Shown piece by piece: positions 32,923-44,175 of a stretch of DNA of 64,000 nt. The DNA comes from Sialis fuliginosa (Eukaryota; Arthropoda; Insecta; Megaloptera; Sialidae), in the NCBI GenBank assembly GCA_961205875.1, contig OY540821.1, positions 6,882,001 through 6,946,000 of the forward strand, given 5' to 3'. Position 1 is the first letter of the stretch. Every line of letters begins with the position of its first letter. Both the position numbers and the translations under genes were made by a program. The notes below the pieces were generated by a model. The model did no database searches. It saw only the letters and a program-made list of their open reading frames with translations, and had not been told where the DNA came from.

Positions 32923-34292
32923 ATTACAGCTATTTCGAGTACACTAACCAACCAATCGACGTTCTAGTGGCTAAAAATGATTTTATTAAATTCTTTATAT
33001 TTTTCTGAGAAAAAACATCTATATACATGATATTTTTTTATGCGGTCCTTCAATAGATACACACATTTTTTTGTTTAATAAATCTAAATCTGCATTAAAA
33101 AATCTGAAAAAATTATGTAAGCTTCATTGGATTAAAATAAACATTTTTTGTCTCATAAACTTTTTTTTTAAAGCTATAGTTTTGAAGATAAAAAATATTT
33201 TAACTTTAAAAATAGCGAAAAATTCGTATATTTGTGAATTTTTTTCTCGGTAACTAATTGTTCAATCAGAATAAAACATAAACAAAAAGAATCAGCCAAC
33301 TTTAAACTATAATTAGATTTTTTTTCATTTTGATTATTACTGTAATTAAATGTAAAAACTTCATTAGAGCCGAACTCACTCCTTGCGCCGTAAATCGATA
33401 CCATGGCTGGCTACAATTTTCGTTTAATAATTGAAATATTTAAATACTGGGATGAAAGTTTCAATAAAAACACTTTAGAATATTTTTATTGCATATTTAT
33501 TTGTTACAATTATTTTCTTTATTGTTACACTTATCAAAACATCTACAAACTGAACAACATTTTAAATCTAAATCCAAACAAGAGCATGTTTTAGCTGTAC
33601 AAGGAAATTTTCCGCAACAAGAACAGAAATATTTTTTGTAGATGTTCTGATAAGTATAATATTATAATAAAGAAAATAATCGTGACAAATAAATGTGCAA
33701 TAAAAATATTCTAAAGTGTTTTTATTGATGCATTCATCCCAGTATTTAAATATTTCAATTATTATTAAATGAATGTTGTAGCCAGCCATGGTATCTATTT
33801 ACGGCGCAAAGAGTGAGTTCGGCTCTAATGAAGTTTTTACATTTAATTACAGTAATGATCAAAATGAAAAAAAATATAGTTATAGTTCAAAGTTGGCTGA
33901 TTCTTTTTGTTTTTGATTTATTTTGATTGAACAATTAGTTTCCGAGAAAAAAAATCACAAATATACGAATTTTTCGCTATTTTTAAAGTATAAATATTTT
34001 TTATCTTCAAAACAATTGATTTTAAAAAAAAGTTTATGAGACAAAAAATGTTCATTTTAATCCAATGAAGCTTACATAATTTTTTCAGATTTTTTAATGC
34101 AGATTTAGATTTATTAAACAAAAAAATGTGTGTACCTATTGAAGGACCGCATAAAAAAATATCATGTATATAGATGTTTTTTCTCAGAAAAATATAAAGA
34201 ATTTAATAAAATCATTTTTAGCCACTAGAACGTCGATTGGTCGGTTATTGTCATTTCTAAGCGAGCTAGACTCGATAATCCGCTCGCCTATA
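32923..34292. repeat. Giant hairpin: ~630-bp inverted arms around an ~84-bp loop
   Basis: Left arm 32923-33551 and right arm about 33636-34292 are complementary over nearly their full length (outer GGCGAGCGGATTA, ACCAATCGACGTTCTAGTGG; inner ACCATGGCTGGCTACAA). Both arms carry the same short open frame beginning MAGYN (plus strand 33403-33594; minus strand 33789 downward). Confidence 0.9.
33497..33661 (-). other. Cysteine-rich CXC-like open frame across the hairpin loop
   Basis: A minus-strand frame of 54 codons without its own Met reads YTYQNIYKKYF, CSCCGKFPCTAKTCSC, LDLDLKCCSVCRCFDKC, then NNKENNCNK and stop: 12 Cys in about 42 residues. The spacing C-x-C...C-x4-C-x-C...C-x2-C-x-C-x3-C resembles tesmin/TSO1-type CXC zinc-binding repeats, which bind DNA. 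The sequence before the loop matches the MAGYN arm frame in the plus-strand arm (YTYQNIYK), so loop and arm once formed one protein region. Partial and probably not expressed. Confidence 0.45.
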
Positions 34293-34469
34293 AATAAGTT
34301 GGTTGCAAATGGCAAGAGAACTGTCATTGTTAATTCAGCGAATAGTGGACACTGTTTTCACACCAAGTAAAAAAGAATTGTTTGCTTACTAAACTCGGTT
34401 TATGTCATCAATTTTTCTGCGACCTTCCTAGGAGTCGCGACCCACACTTTGAGAATCACTGTTCTATAC

Positions 34470-35100
34470 TTGTGTCGGCATGTCAAAAGAAACGCAACAA
34501 TGATTTTTTCTATGCTGGTCGGGACTTGCAAATTCGAATAAAATTAAAGGTTGTTTTACACCGGCATATGGAGCATTTATAAAGGTTGTTTTAGGCATTT
34601 TGACCAGTTTATATATAATTCATAAATAATAATTAGCAAAGATTTACTTACTTTCAAATATAAAAAATGTTGATATGCAGATTTGAACATACCCTATTAC
34701 ACTTACAATTAAATTTTATCACTATTTTTTACCACAGTGAATAATTCGGTTCTTTCACAATTTTTTTTATACACTTGATCGATTCTATGAGGTTTTTTTT
34801 ATAAAACTAACATATTTCATATTCAGAAACAACATGTATATTAAAACATTTTAATTAAAAAAAAATATTTTTTTATAATCTATACTTCATACTTGCAATT
34901 CAAGTATAAATGTTTGCTACTAATTTTACTTAGAACTGCATTCAAATTAAATTTTAAATCTGCATAAGTCACAATTTTATAAAAATGCAAAATAAATATA
35001 CCAAGTTTTATACTTGAAACTACACAGCAGAATTAGAAGATTACATAAAACTATATGATTGTAAGAGACACTAGTAAAAATATAAACAAATCTAAAGTAA
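34470..35100. other. Inner part of the CACTA-like element, right of the hAT insertion
   Basis: AT-rich, leads into the right subterminal array; no transposase motif or exon seen. Confidence 0.4.
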
Positions 35101-35880
35101 TTAAAGTTTTACAATTTTTCAATCACTTTTTGCAATTTGGATTACGTATTTCAGTTAGTCATTTTTTTGATAACTGTAGTAAGATTAGACTACAAATAGG
35201 TATAGAAATTTTAGAAAATTTTAGACTTGAAATTACAAACAAGAATTGTAAAAATACATAGCGCTCATGACTTGAAAGAAATTTTGTAAAAATGCAAACA
35301 GAATTTTCAAAAAAAAAGTAATGATTTGTAAATTTCCTGTAATTGTAACTGCAAGTTTCGGTTAGTAATTTTACTATTAATCTTGGTAAAATCAAAATCC
35401 GAATATGTGTAGAAATTTTACAAAGTTTTAGACTTGAAATTACAAATAAGAATTGTAAAAATACATAGCGCTCATGACTTGAATGAATTTTTGTAAAAAT
35501 GCAAACAGAATTTGAAAAAATAAATAATAATTTGTAAATTTCCAATCACTTCTTGAGATTGTAATTGCAAATTTTGGTTAGTAATTTTACAGATAAATGT
35601 GGTAAAATTAAATTCCGAATATGTGTAGAAATTTTACAAAGTTTTAGACTTAAAATTACAAACAAGACTTGTAAAAATACATAGCGCTCATGACTTGAAT
35701 GAATTTTTGTAAAAATGCAAACAGAATTTGAAAAAATAAATAATGATTTGTAAATTTCCAATCACTTCTTGAGATTGTAATTGCAAATTTTGGTTAGTAA
35801 TTTTACAGATAATTGTGGTAAAATTAAATTCCGAATATGTATGGAAATTTTACAAAACTTTAGATTTAATTCTACAACTT
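35100..35880. repeat. Right subterminal array, ~207-216-bp units, about 3.5 copies
   Basis: GCGCTCATGACTTGAA recurs at 35261, 35468 and 35684; each unit also has TTGGTTAGTAATTTTAC and CCGAATATGTGTAGAAATTT. Units differ by a few percent, unlike the apparently identical left pair. Confidence 0.9.
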
Positions 35881-36085
35881 TGAATGGTAAAATTACAACA
35901 AGTTTCTGACGAATACAAAAAATTTGTAAAATTGCAACCTGCTTAGTACTCTTGTTATTACAAATTGCAATATTACTACGAATGCGTTTGAAAATTCCAA
36001 TACAATACGAGAGTTTGTAATTTTACAAAGCAACTGCTTAGTAAAAATGTAGTAAATTTACAAAAATTTTTAACAGTGTACTTAT

Positions 36086-36415
36086 GTCCGGTATTATAAA
36101 GGAGCTAACAAATTTGCTAGCTAGCAAGCACTTTTAAATGAGATATCAAACTTATATGACAGTTCTTTTGGAGTTTGTTGAAGACTTTGACAAGTTTCGC
36201 GCACGCGTTGTAGGTAAATATCAACGGTATTAAAACAGTGGTGATATTATGAACATTATTTTGTACGGTCTAAGATGCCAACTGTGTTACAATTAGTTGA
36301 AATGTCACTGCTCTAAATTCCATAGCTAATCCATTGATATTAGTACAGAATTAATACCCCATTTGAAAGTGCTTGCTAGCTAGCAAATTTTGCTAGTTCC
36401 TTTATAATACCGGAC
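36086..36415. mobile_element. MITE of the GTCCGGTATTATAAAGGAGC family, copy 3
   Basis: GTCCGGTATTATAAAGGAGC to GTTCCTTTATAATACCGGAC, 330 bp. Starts only 8 bp beyond the right end of the CACTA-like element. Confidence 0.88.
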
Positions 36416-36520
36416 AATAGTTATTTTATTTTATTGTCATCCAAATGTTGTATCGTCAATTGAAAACAAAATGTAAATTTGTTGAGAAATAGATATTTGT
36501 ACCCATTTCAAAATATAATA

Positions 36521-37057
36521 CAGTAAAAGCTCTTTATTCGCGGGGTATATGTTCATAAATATGCCGCGAATACAGAAACTGTGAATACGGAATGGTAATT
36601 TATATGGGATTATAGGGGATACGTTCCTAGGTGACAAAATAAATAAACAAATACAATATAAAAAAATCAATTTAATTGAAGTTTTTGACCATATTGATTA
36701 ATTATTATCTTCAGGCTTAGGCAATGGTTTAAAGAATTTTGTAATTTTTTCTTGCTTGGCAGTTTTTAAAAGCTCCTTCAATTCAGACTGATATTTAGCA
36801 GTGGCATTTGCAATTTGCCTCTTAAAAATAAGACTTCGTTCCATATGTTAGACGGATCAATTTTCATAAAGAAATCACAAAGCTCATTTGCCATTCTTAA
36901 ACCTTCACTAAGATTTTTCAAATTAAATGTCACGTTTCCTGATTAGATCCGCGAATAAAGAAATCTTTAGCCGCGAATATAGGAATTGGGTCGCATCTTT
37001 TTATCCGCGAATAGTGAAAACGCGAATGAAGGAAGCGCGAATAAGGAGCTTTTACTG
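36521..37057 (-). mobile_element. pogo/Tigger-type element, 537 bp, with transposase remnant
   Basis: TIR CAGTAAAAGCTCTTTATTCG and complementary CGCGAATAAGGAGCTTTTAC plus TG, flanked by TA (36519-36520, 37058-37059). Both ends carry multiple CGCGAATA motifs. A minus-strand remnant reads LSEGLRMANELCDFFMKIDP, similar to the C-terminal part of pogo/Tigger/jerky-type transposases. Internally deleted. Confidence 0.8.
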
Positions 37058-37059
37058 TA

Positions 37060-37581
37060 TACTACTACAGATTATAAAAAGTGATACTACATATTTTTGA
37101 ATAAGTAATTTTTATCATACTTAAAAATTATGTTTTTTTACATTATTTAAATATAATGTATTAACTTTATTATGTGCTTCATTAAAGTAATAATATAATA
37201 TCAATATAAACATTATTAATAAACAAATATGATACATAAACATGGCCTTGCAAATGAAAGTGAAAATGATTGATATGTAATTAATATTTTAGAGCATTAT
37301 CAAAATTAATAATATATTAACTTTAATTATAATATCATTCTATTGAAATATTAATAAGCGACTACATCATGTAATTTTAAATTACTAAATAATTATAAAT
37401 AAATTATAATTTAATTGAATATCATATTTATTAATTCTAGCTACCAAATTAAAATCGTTTTTTTGATTGTTATTAATTTAATATTAATGTATATTAAGAT
37501 AGGTACTAAACAAATAATTAAATTGAAGCTAAAATTAATATTATGAATTATTTATTAAGCATTCAAGAAAATATATGTTAA
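37060..37581. other. Very AT-rich stretch, nothing recognised
   Basis: Dominated by TTAATAT/AATTAA text; no bounded repeat or exon. Confidence 0.4.
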
Positions 37582-38515
37582 AGGGTTATTTATAAAATAC
37601 GTCATGCATAATTCACGCATTTTTGAACCATTCTTCTCCCTTTGTCACACTGAATCACATTTTTTCCAACCCTGTACCTTATAATACGTCACAAAACCTG
37701 GACACCTTCCAAATGAATGATTATTTTTATGAACGAAAAAAATTACCAAAATTGGTCATTAAAAACAACGTTCTTTATATCGAGGCTAAAAAATAAAATC
37801 TATAGTTGAATAAAACGACCAAGTGCGTGTTGATGAGCCTGCACTTGATAGGGTTCCGTAGTCATTCTCACTACGATTTATAAAGAATTATTTCAAAATT
37901 TTTCATAAACAATTTTTTCTACAGTGTTCGTTATAATTTTCATTGAAAGTATTAATTAAAAACTACATTGTGGAATTTTTTCAGATTTTTTTAATTGATA
38001 GTTTAGAAATTAGAGGGGGGACACTAATAACGACATTTAAAAGCAAATATATCGTGACTAAAGGGTTAAAATCATATGACATTTTTTGTTGCATTTTAGG
38101 AGACTTATACACCTTACTCTATAGAGTAAGTGAAAAAAAATGTGAGTACATTTTTCCGTCTATGGGGGGGGGTCCAACACATTTTTGGCAGTGTTCGTTA
38201 TAATTTTTTTGAAAGTAGCTATTCTTGAATTTTTTCAGATTTTTTTATATCGATAGTTTAGAAAATAAAGGGAGGGGCACACTCTAAATTTTTTTTTCGA
38301 AAATCTCATCATTTCTGTTTTTGTGTCATCAATCTACGTTCGTATACCAACTTTTATCTTAATCGGTTTAAAATTGAAATATAAGGACAGACGGGCCAAC
38401 AGAGAAAAACTATAAGGGTTCCTAGTTTTCTACGGAACCCTAAAAAAGAAATAAAATTGATGCAGGCAGTCCCCCCTCCCTCCCTTTTTGCGTACGTATT
38501 TTATGAATGAACCCT
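37582..38515. mobile_element. AGGGTTATTTATAAAATACGT-type MITE, interrupted
   Basis: Left AGGGTTATTTATAAAATACG and right complementary ACGTATTTTATGAATGAACC plus CT. The central 37800-38447 is a separate SINE-like repeat, so the older MITE was split by it. No clear target duplication. Confidence 0.6.
37800..38447. repeat. GGGTTCCGTAG repeat (SINE-like, dispersed in insects)
   Basis: TAGGGTTCCGTAGTCATTCT near the left and TTTTCTACGGAACCCTAAAA at the right; GTTCGTTATAATTTT occurs twice inside. AGACGGGCCAACAG is the usual pre-tail. Confidence 0.5.
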
Positions 38516-39215
38516 AAATGGGAGACAGAAAATTATTTTTCAATTTATTTGTATAATAATTTGGAAAATACTTTACTTATCAAGTACTCTGAAACCAAAA
38601 ACAGTTAATCGACAAATAAAACTGAGTGACTAACTATGAAAATGGTGTACACCCCTAAAATGTAGATATTTTAAAATTATTTCGAATACTAAATATCGAA
38701 GTTTAACTTTTAAATGAAATAAAGCTTTGGCGTAAAAATTTAACATACCTATATACAACAAAAACATTTTCGCGCATGCGTCGATACTAACTGACTTCGA
38801 TTTCGAATTAGTAACTAATCGACTTCTTGATTAGCCCTTCTCACGAGCTCGCCTTGAGTCTTGCGCATATGTACCAGTGGCGTCCGTGTGTACAGAAAAT
38901 CACTTACAGTAGCGCGTTTATACTGCTAGAAAAATAAATAAACTAAAATAATAATTACAATAAATAAATATTGGCAAAATAAAAAAGTAAATATATTTTT
39001 ACTATAGCTTTATCAAGTGGTCTTTAAATGAGTGAATGGCTGCACGACCGACTGCTTTAAACACCTTGACATTAAATGAAAACCAGTAAAGATCTGTTCA
39101 GTAGGAATTAACTAATAATTTCTAATTTTGATTTTTCTTTGCCCAAATAAAAAAATTTGAACGTTATTTTTTAACAAATTGCTTTCGATCAAATTTCAAC
39201 TCAAATAACTTTCCT
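38516..39215. other. Unassigned stretch with a CG-containing scrap
   Basis: TCGCGCATGCGTCGATACTA and CACGAGCTCGCCTTGAGTCT at 38770-38870 are less AT-rich; no exon supported. Confidence 0.3.
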
Positions 39216-39808
39216 GATACGTTATTTAATAGATTTGATACCCTCTCCTCCTAAATAGTCCGTTCAATCGAGGTTTAACTGTATTCTGAATTTTTAGTGT
39301 TTATATTTTAAATTTTCAGTACAAATTAGCAACACGTTTAAAAAGGTGTTTATAAAATGCGTGTACAAACATCCCTACTTGATACATGGATACATACCCT
39401 ACTTAAACAGGGTTCATAATTCCCCCCCTTCCCCCAAACATAATTATTTGCCAATAGTTAATCAGTGCAGTTAATTACAAAAAAGTCAGGGAATTTTGAA
39501 TCTTTGGTCAGGGAATTTGATTTTCAAACAAAAGTTGATACCCTGGATACGTTGTTTAATAGATTTGATCCTAAATAGTCAGTTAAATCGAGGTTTAACT
39601 GTATTCTGAATTTTTAGTGTTTATATTTTTAAGTTTCAGTACAAATTAGCAACACGTTTAAAAAGGTGTTTATAAAATGCGTGTACAAACATCCCTACTT
39701 GATACATGGATACATACCCTACTTAAACAGGGTTCATAATTCCCCCCCCCCTACCCCCAAACATAATTATTTGCCAATAGTTAATCAGTGCAGTTAATTA
39801 CAAAAAAC
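39216..39808. repeat. Two-copy tandem duplication, ~330-bp period
   Basis: GATACGTTATTTAATAGATT and CACGTTTAAAAAGGTGTTTA to CAGTGCAGTTAATTACAAAA recur at 39547-39808 with few differences (a poly-C run differs in length). A GTCAGGGAATTTTGAATCTT segment links the copies. Confidence 0.85.
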
Positions 39809-40060
39809 TGTCCAACCAAAAATCGCAAACAAACATTATTAATGTTGGATTTCAGTTGGCCGTGATTGCGTTTTCTAATTAAAAACGAAACACAATCGAG
39901 CAAGGCCCGCGTGGATTTTTCACTATCCAATATTGCTTTTAACAGTTTCACGATACGTGACCTGACCCCAGAGTAAATAAAAGTTGTCGTCTGTTTGTTT
40001 AACAGTGGTTGTTTTCTGTCAGCCGAAATTGGCGCTATTAGGGATTGTCAGCTTTTTCAC

Positions 40061-41140
40061 AACTAAATACGGGGTCAAAAAATGTTATAAATCGATATTT
40101 TTGAATAAATATAAAATTTTATCTGCTGGCTGTTTGTATGTTTTGACTTGACATGAAAACTACTGGACCGATTTTGATGGGAGTTTCACTTTTAGAAAGT
40201 TTATGACCCTAGAATTATTTTATCACCTAATAAAAATTTTAAAAAATGCTTTTACACAACTAAATACGGGGTTAAAAAATGTTATAAATCGATATTTTTG
40301 AATAAATATAAAATTAAATTTGCTGGCTGTTTGTATGTTTTGACTTGACATGAAAACTACTGGACCGATTTTGATGGGAGTTTCACTTTTAGAAAGTTTA
40401 TGACCCTAGAATTATTTTATCACCTAATAAAAATTTAAAAAAATGCTTTTACACAACTAAATACGGGGTTAAAAAATGTTATAAATCGATATTTTTGAAT
40501 AAATATAAAATTAAATTTGCTGGCTGTTTGTATGTTTTGACTTGACATGAAAACTACTGGACCGATTTTGATGGGAGTTTCACTTTTAGAAAGTTTATGA
40601 CCCTAGAATTATTTTATCACCTAATAAAAATTTAAAAAAATGCTTTTACACAACTAAATACGGGGTTAAAAAATGTTATAAATCGATATTTTTGAATAAA
40701 TATAAAATTTAATCTGCTATCTGTTTGTGTGTTTTGACTTGCAATGAAAACTACTGGACCGATTTTGATGGGAGTTTCACTGTTAGAAAGTTTATGACCC
40801 TAGAATTAGTTTAGGATATATGATAATTTAATTGGGGTATGATTTTATCACCTAATAAAATTTTTAAAAAATTGCTTTTTTACAGCTAAATACGGGGTCA
40901 AAAAATGTTATAAATCGATATTTTTGAATAAATATAAAATTCAATCTGCTATCTGTTTGTATGTTTTGACTTGAAATGAAAACTACTGGACCGATTTTGA
41001 TAGGAGTTTCACTCTTAGAAAGTTTATGACCCTAGAATTAGTTTAGGATATATGATAATTTAATTGGGGCATGATTTTATCACCTAATAAAAATTTTAAA
41101 AAATACTTTTTCACAACTAAATACGGGGTCAAAAAATGAT
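40061..41140. repeat. Six-unit tandem array, 197- and ~232-bp units
   Basis: AACTAAATACGGGGT starts at 40061, 40258, 40455, 40652, 40884 (AGCTAAATAC) and 41115. The first three spacings are exactly 197; the next two are 232 and 231 because those units keep about 35 bp (TTAGGATATATGATAATTTA, ATTGGGG) missing from the others. Each unit contains ACTACTGGACCGATTTTGAT, a phrase typical of dispersed insect repeat tails; a lone relative is at 23080-23180. The short unit seems to have amplified after the 35-bp loss. Confidence 0.93.
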
Positions 41141-41149
41141 ATTTTTTTA

Positions 41150-42345
41150 TATTTGTATAAATATTATAATAGAATTTTTAATCAGGAGTGTGAAATATCT
41201 TATTTATATTTTCTAATTAATATGTGTACCTACCTATGAAAATAATGGCAAGGTGTAATTTTACTTCAATTTATATGGAATAGTTAGGTTAAGAAAAAAA
41301 CATAATTTACATTTTCTTATAATAATGCATTTAATTAACAGGTCCTTATTAAGAAAAAATTATAATAATTAAAAAAAAATATAATTAATAAAATCGAAAA
41401 TGTTTTTATTTTGATGTAAACGCGGGCGAAGTCACGGGGAGTTTCTATATAGAAAATAAAAAAATAAAAAATTATTAATAACAATATTCTGAAATTTTAA
41501 GATCACTATATTTGTATTATTAGAAAATGAAAAAATACCCTAATTTTAAAAACTAATTTGTTTCATGACATAAAATAATTATTTTATGTATATAAACATG
41601 TCATCTATGGACAGACATAAAAAACATATGTTAGTTTATTCAGTAGGTAGGAAAGAATGAAGGATCAATAAAATGTAAATATAAAAAGCCTATAAAACTT
41701 AATTGTTCCTGATCTGTAATAAAAGATAAAGGACATGACCGCTACAGTACCCAATTTAGGTACTTTTTTCGCCCGAAGGAAGAACAATATTATTATGTTA
41801 CATATTTCATTAAAACATTGATAGCAATTATTTATCTCTTCATATTTATTTATTTTGTACATTTAGTGAATATCTATTTGAAAATAAAATACTGATATTT
41901 TTTTGATTGAAAATAAAATATTAATTAATTACTATAATATGCTAGGTCAAAGTGGAAGATAATGTCCTTCTGGGGGCGCTAGAAACCTAGGGGGTTGGCG
42001 TTAGCCTCAGTGGATACGGGGGTAAGGAAGTAATACAAATGTTGTCGCCTAAAATATTTATAAAAAACATTTTTTTTTAATGGGGCGGTGAGTTTGGATG
42101 GATTTTATATTTCTTTTTTATAGACTCGGCCCATATAAGCCAATCCTGCCTGAGCAGTTATATTTGAATAGGTTTATATCATTAATGAAAGTGATAGTAA
42201 GTGCGTGATGAAATAAAAATACAAATTATTTTTAGTTATACATGTGTCACGATAACATGAATTTATTAGTCCTTACCCACCGTTTATTATTATACATTTT
42301 TTATGAGTAAAATGTCGAAATGTTTATACATATATACATTTTTAT
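41150..42345. other. AT-rich stretch with two repeat scraps
   Basis: AAACGCGGGCGAAGTCACGG at 41419 is the dispersed CGCGACTTCGTCCGCG-type motif. TTCTGGGGGCGCTAGAAACC, TAGGGGGTTGGCGTTAGCC at 41970-42010 is unassigned. Confidence 0.4.
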
Positions 42346-43100
42346 ATAAGGTACTGGCACCAGTCGTGGACCATACATCAGTGTTGAACTTTTGTTTAAT
42401 TTAATGTACTAAATTATAAATATTTAGTGATATTTTATTACTGCCATTACTGAATATTAATCTATAGACACTTAACTGTAAAATAGTTTTATTTGATGAC
42501 AATCGGCCAATAGGTGTCAAAATGGTGAACATTTAAACTAATTATATTAGTGTTATTTATTTATTATATTATCATAGAATCTGTTTAACATTATTTCAAA
42601 TACGATCCTTTATTTTATAATTTTTCTATCGTAGTACTTATCATTTTGTAATGATTAGTAAGTGTGCCCATTACTGGTTTTATTTTATTCATTACTGGAG
42701 AAAAAACATAAACAAAATAAAAGGCTATAATAAAAAAACAGTTATATTTGCGGACTTTAGTAATTAAATTGATTGATTTAATAAAGAGGTACTTATACAA
42801 GTCTTGAGGCTTCCGCGGTGATCTTGATATGGATCTTGGCTTCTGGGTGTAAGCCGCGTCGGTATGGTCGTGTTATCGGCTAACATTTTGTCACACATTG
42901 CAGTGGACATCTTCAGGGCATTTTTAGAAGAGCCCTGAAGATATCCACTGCAATGTGTGACGAAACGTTGACCGATAATACGACCATACCGACGCGGCTT
43001 ACACCCAGAAGCCAAAATTCATAAAGAGGTAATTGTTTTAGCATCCAAAAAACAGTATACCTTGCTTTTAAAGGGGTCAAGACTGGTGCTAGTACCTTAT
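42346..43100. mobile_element. GGTACTGGCACC MITE, split by a snapback insertion
   Basis: ATAAGGTACTGGCACCAGTC at the left and GACTGGTGCTAGTACCTTAT at the right. Interior matches 60786-61300 except for an insertion at 42792-43020 flanked by an 11-bp repeat of the element's own sequence. Confidence 0.85.
42792..43020. mobile_element. Penelope-like snapback fragment with 82-bp hairpin and ribozyme-like motif
   Basis: Flanked by direct repeats ATAAAGAGGTA (42781-42791, 43021-43031), a long target duplication unlike hAT or mariner. Arms 42838-42919 and 42932-43013 are complementary over 82 bp around a 12-bp loop. Each arm holds CTGAAGAT, a short stem and GACGAAAC or a variant (right arm intact, left GACAAAAT on its own strand). 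CTGANGA plus GAAA are the hammerhead core boxes, and Penelope-like elements are known to carry hammerhead motifs and inverted end copies. Assignment to that group is inference. Confidence 0.5.
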
Positions 43101-43109
43101 TTAAGTTAG

Positions 43110-43385
43110 TGCTGCACAAAACGAGATGAGAGTTGGGAAATTTTCTTCTCTTCTCGGTTTCGTATTTTACAACTGATTGTGAGTCTCGTCTCTTGGATAT
43201 TCAAGCCATTTCGCTTTGGTTTCGTTTTGTAAAAAATAAACCGATCACGTCTCATACACGTGACCAAAACCGTGACCGAAAAAATTATCGGTTTCGTCTC
43301 GTTAAAATTCAAATGGCGTTGTCTTAATCTCGTCTCGTCCGTATTTAAGCCAAGCAGACCGAGAAAAATTTCGTCTTAGCGTGAA
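43110..43385. repeat. CGTCTCG-rich repeat, unassigned
   Basis: Repeats of TCTCGTCTC, GGTTTCGT and complementary CGAGAC/ACGAGAT over about 270 bp, suggestive of a hAT-like MITE with degenerate ends. Confidence 0.35.
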
Positions 43386-43909
43386 TACCTAAGTGACAAA
43401 GTAATCTTTCTCATTCATGTATTTTATTCGACACTTATATGAATTTTATCGGAATTTTTCATAGTATTCTATTTTTTGTCAGTGTTTGTAAAAGATGTGA
43501 AAATACCATTTTTATTATACTTACCTATACATGTAACGTACGGTCACATTTTCAATACAATTTCACTGTGAAAACGTTTTATATAGATCACTAAAGGAAT
43601 GAAATTTTTATTATTATTATTTTTCTTTCATTTTATTAAATTCCGTTTACGACTTAGGTTTATTGAGGTAATGATATAAACGAAACAGTAAATTTTTATA
43701 TATTTTTTTCACTTGTATATCTTGGGGGTACTGCCAAAAGTTAAAGCACCTATAACAAATTATGGGGTAGTTGCAATTTTAAAGGTTGGTAATAATAAAT
43801 TAAAAATCAGATGTAATATTGTTAATTTGTTCTTGTAGATACAGAGACATTAACTGCGAATTCTGTACCACCGTAATATGTAAAATTTGGTTCAAATAAG
43901 CGAACATAT

Positions 43910-44175
43910 AGATAAGGTACTGGCACCAGTCTTGGATGCTTTTAACAGCAATACTGTTTTTTGGGATTGATGAGCTTCTTTTTTGTAATTATCATGAACT
44001 CATATTACTAATAAAGCAAGTGCCTCTTTGTTAAATCAATTTAATTACTAAAGTCCGCAATTGTATTTTTTTTATTATAACCTTTTATTTTGTTTGTTTT
44101 TTCTCCAGTAATGGACAAAATGATACATACTTGAAAAATTTTGTACAGTCAATGAGATGAATACAAATGCTCTAA
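43910..44175. repeat. Partial GGTACTGGCACC MITE, reverse orientation
   Basis: ATAAGGTACTGGCACCAGTC at 43913, then ACAGCAATACTGTTTTTTGG, AATTACTAAAGTCCGCAATT and CTCCAGTAATGGACAAAATG. The far end is lost. Confidence 0.7.

Larger units (their letters stand above)
32654..34461. mobile_element. Nested hAT foldback element, 1808 bp, with 8-bp TSD
   Basis: Left end CAGTATTTCTCAAACTTT, right end complementary to CAGTGATTCTCAAAGTGT; target duplication TTCTATAC at 32646-32653 and 34462-34469. Most of the interior is one giant hairpin (32923-34292). Inserted inside the CACTA-like element, so it is younger. No complete transposase. Confidence 0.88.
29718..36078. mobile_element. CACTA-like DNA transposon, 6.36 kb, TA flanks
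   Basis: Left end CACTGTCAAAAATTTTTTTA, right end complementary to CACTGTTAAAAATTTTTGTA, with TA on both outer sides. Both subterminal regions are dense in GTAATTTTAC-type motifs in both orientations and contain tandem arrays (left 219-bp units, right ~210-bp units), as En/Spm elements often do. Cargo: a spliced minus-strand gene resembling DUF4806 proteins (30760-32165) and a nested hAT element (32654-34461). No DDE transposase can be recognised, so the element is probably non-autonomous or has lost that gene. 30180-30750 holds more diverged GTAATTTTAC repeats. Confidence 0.75.
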
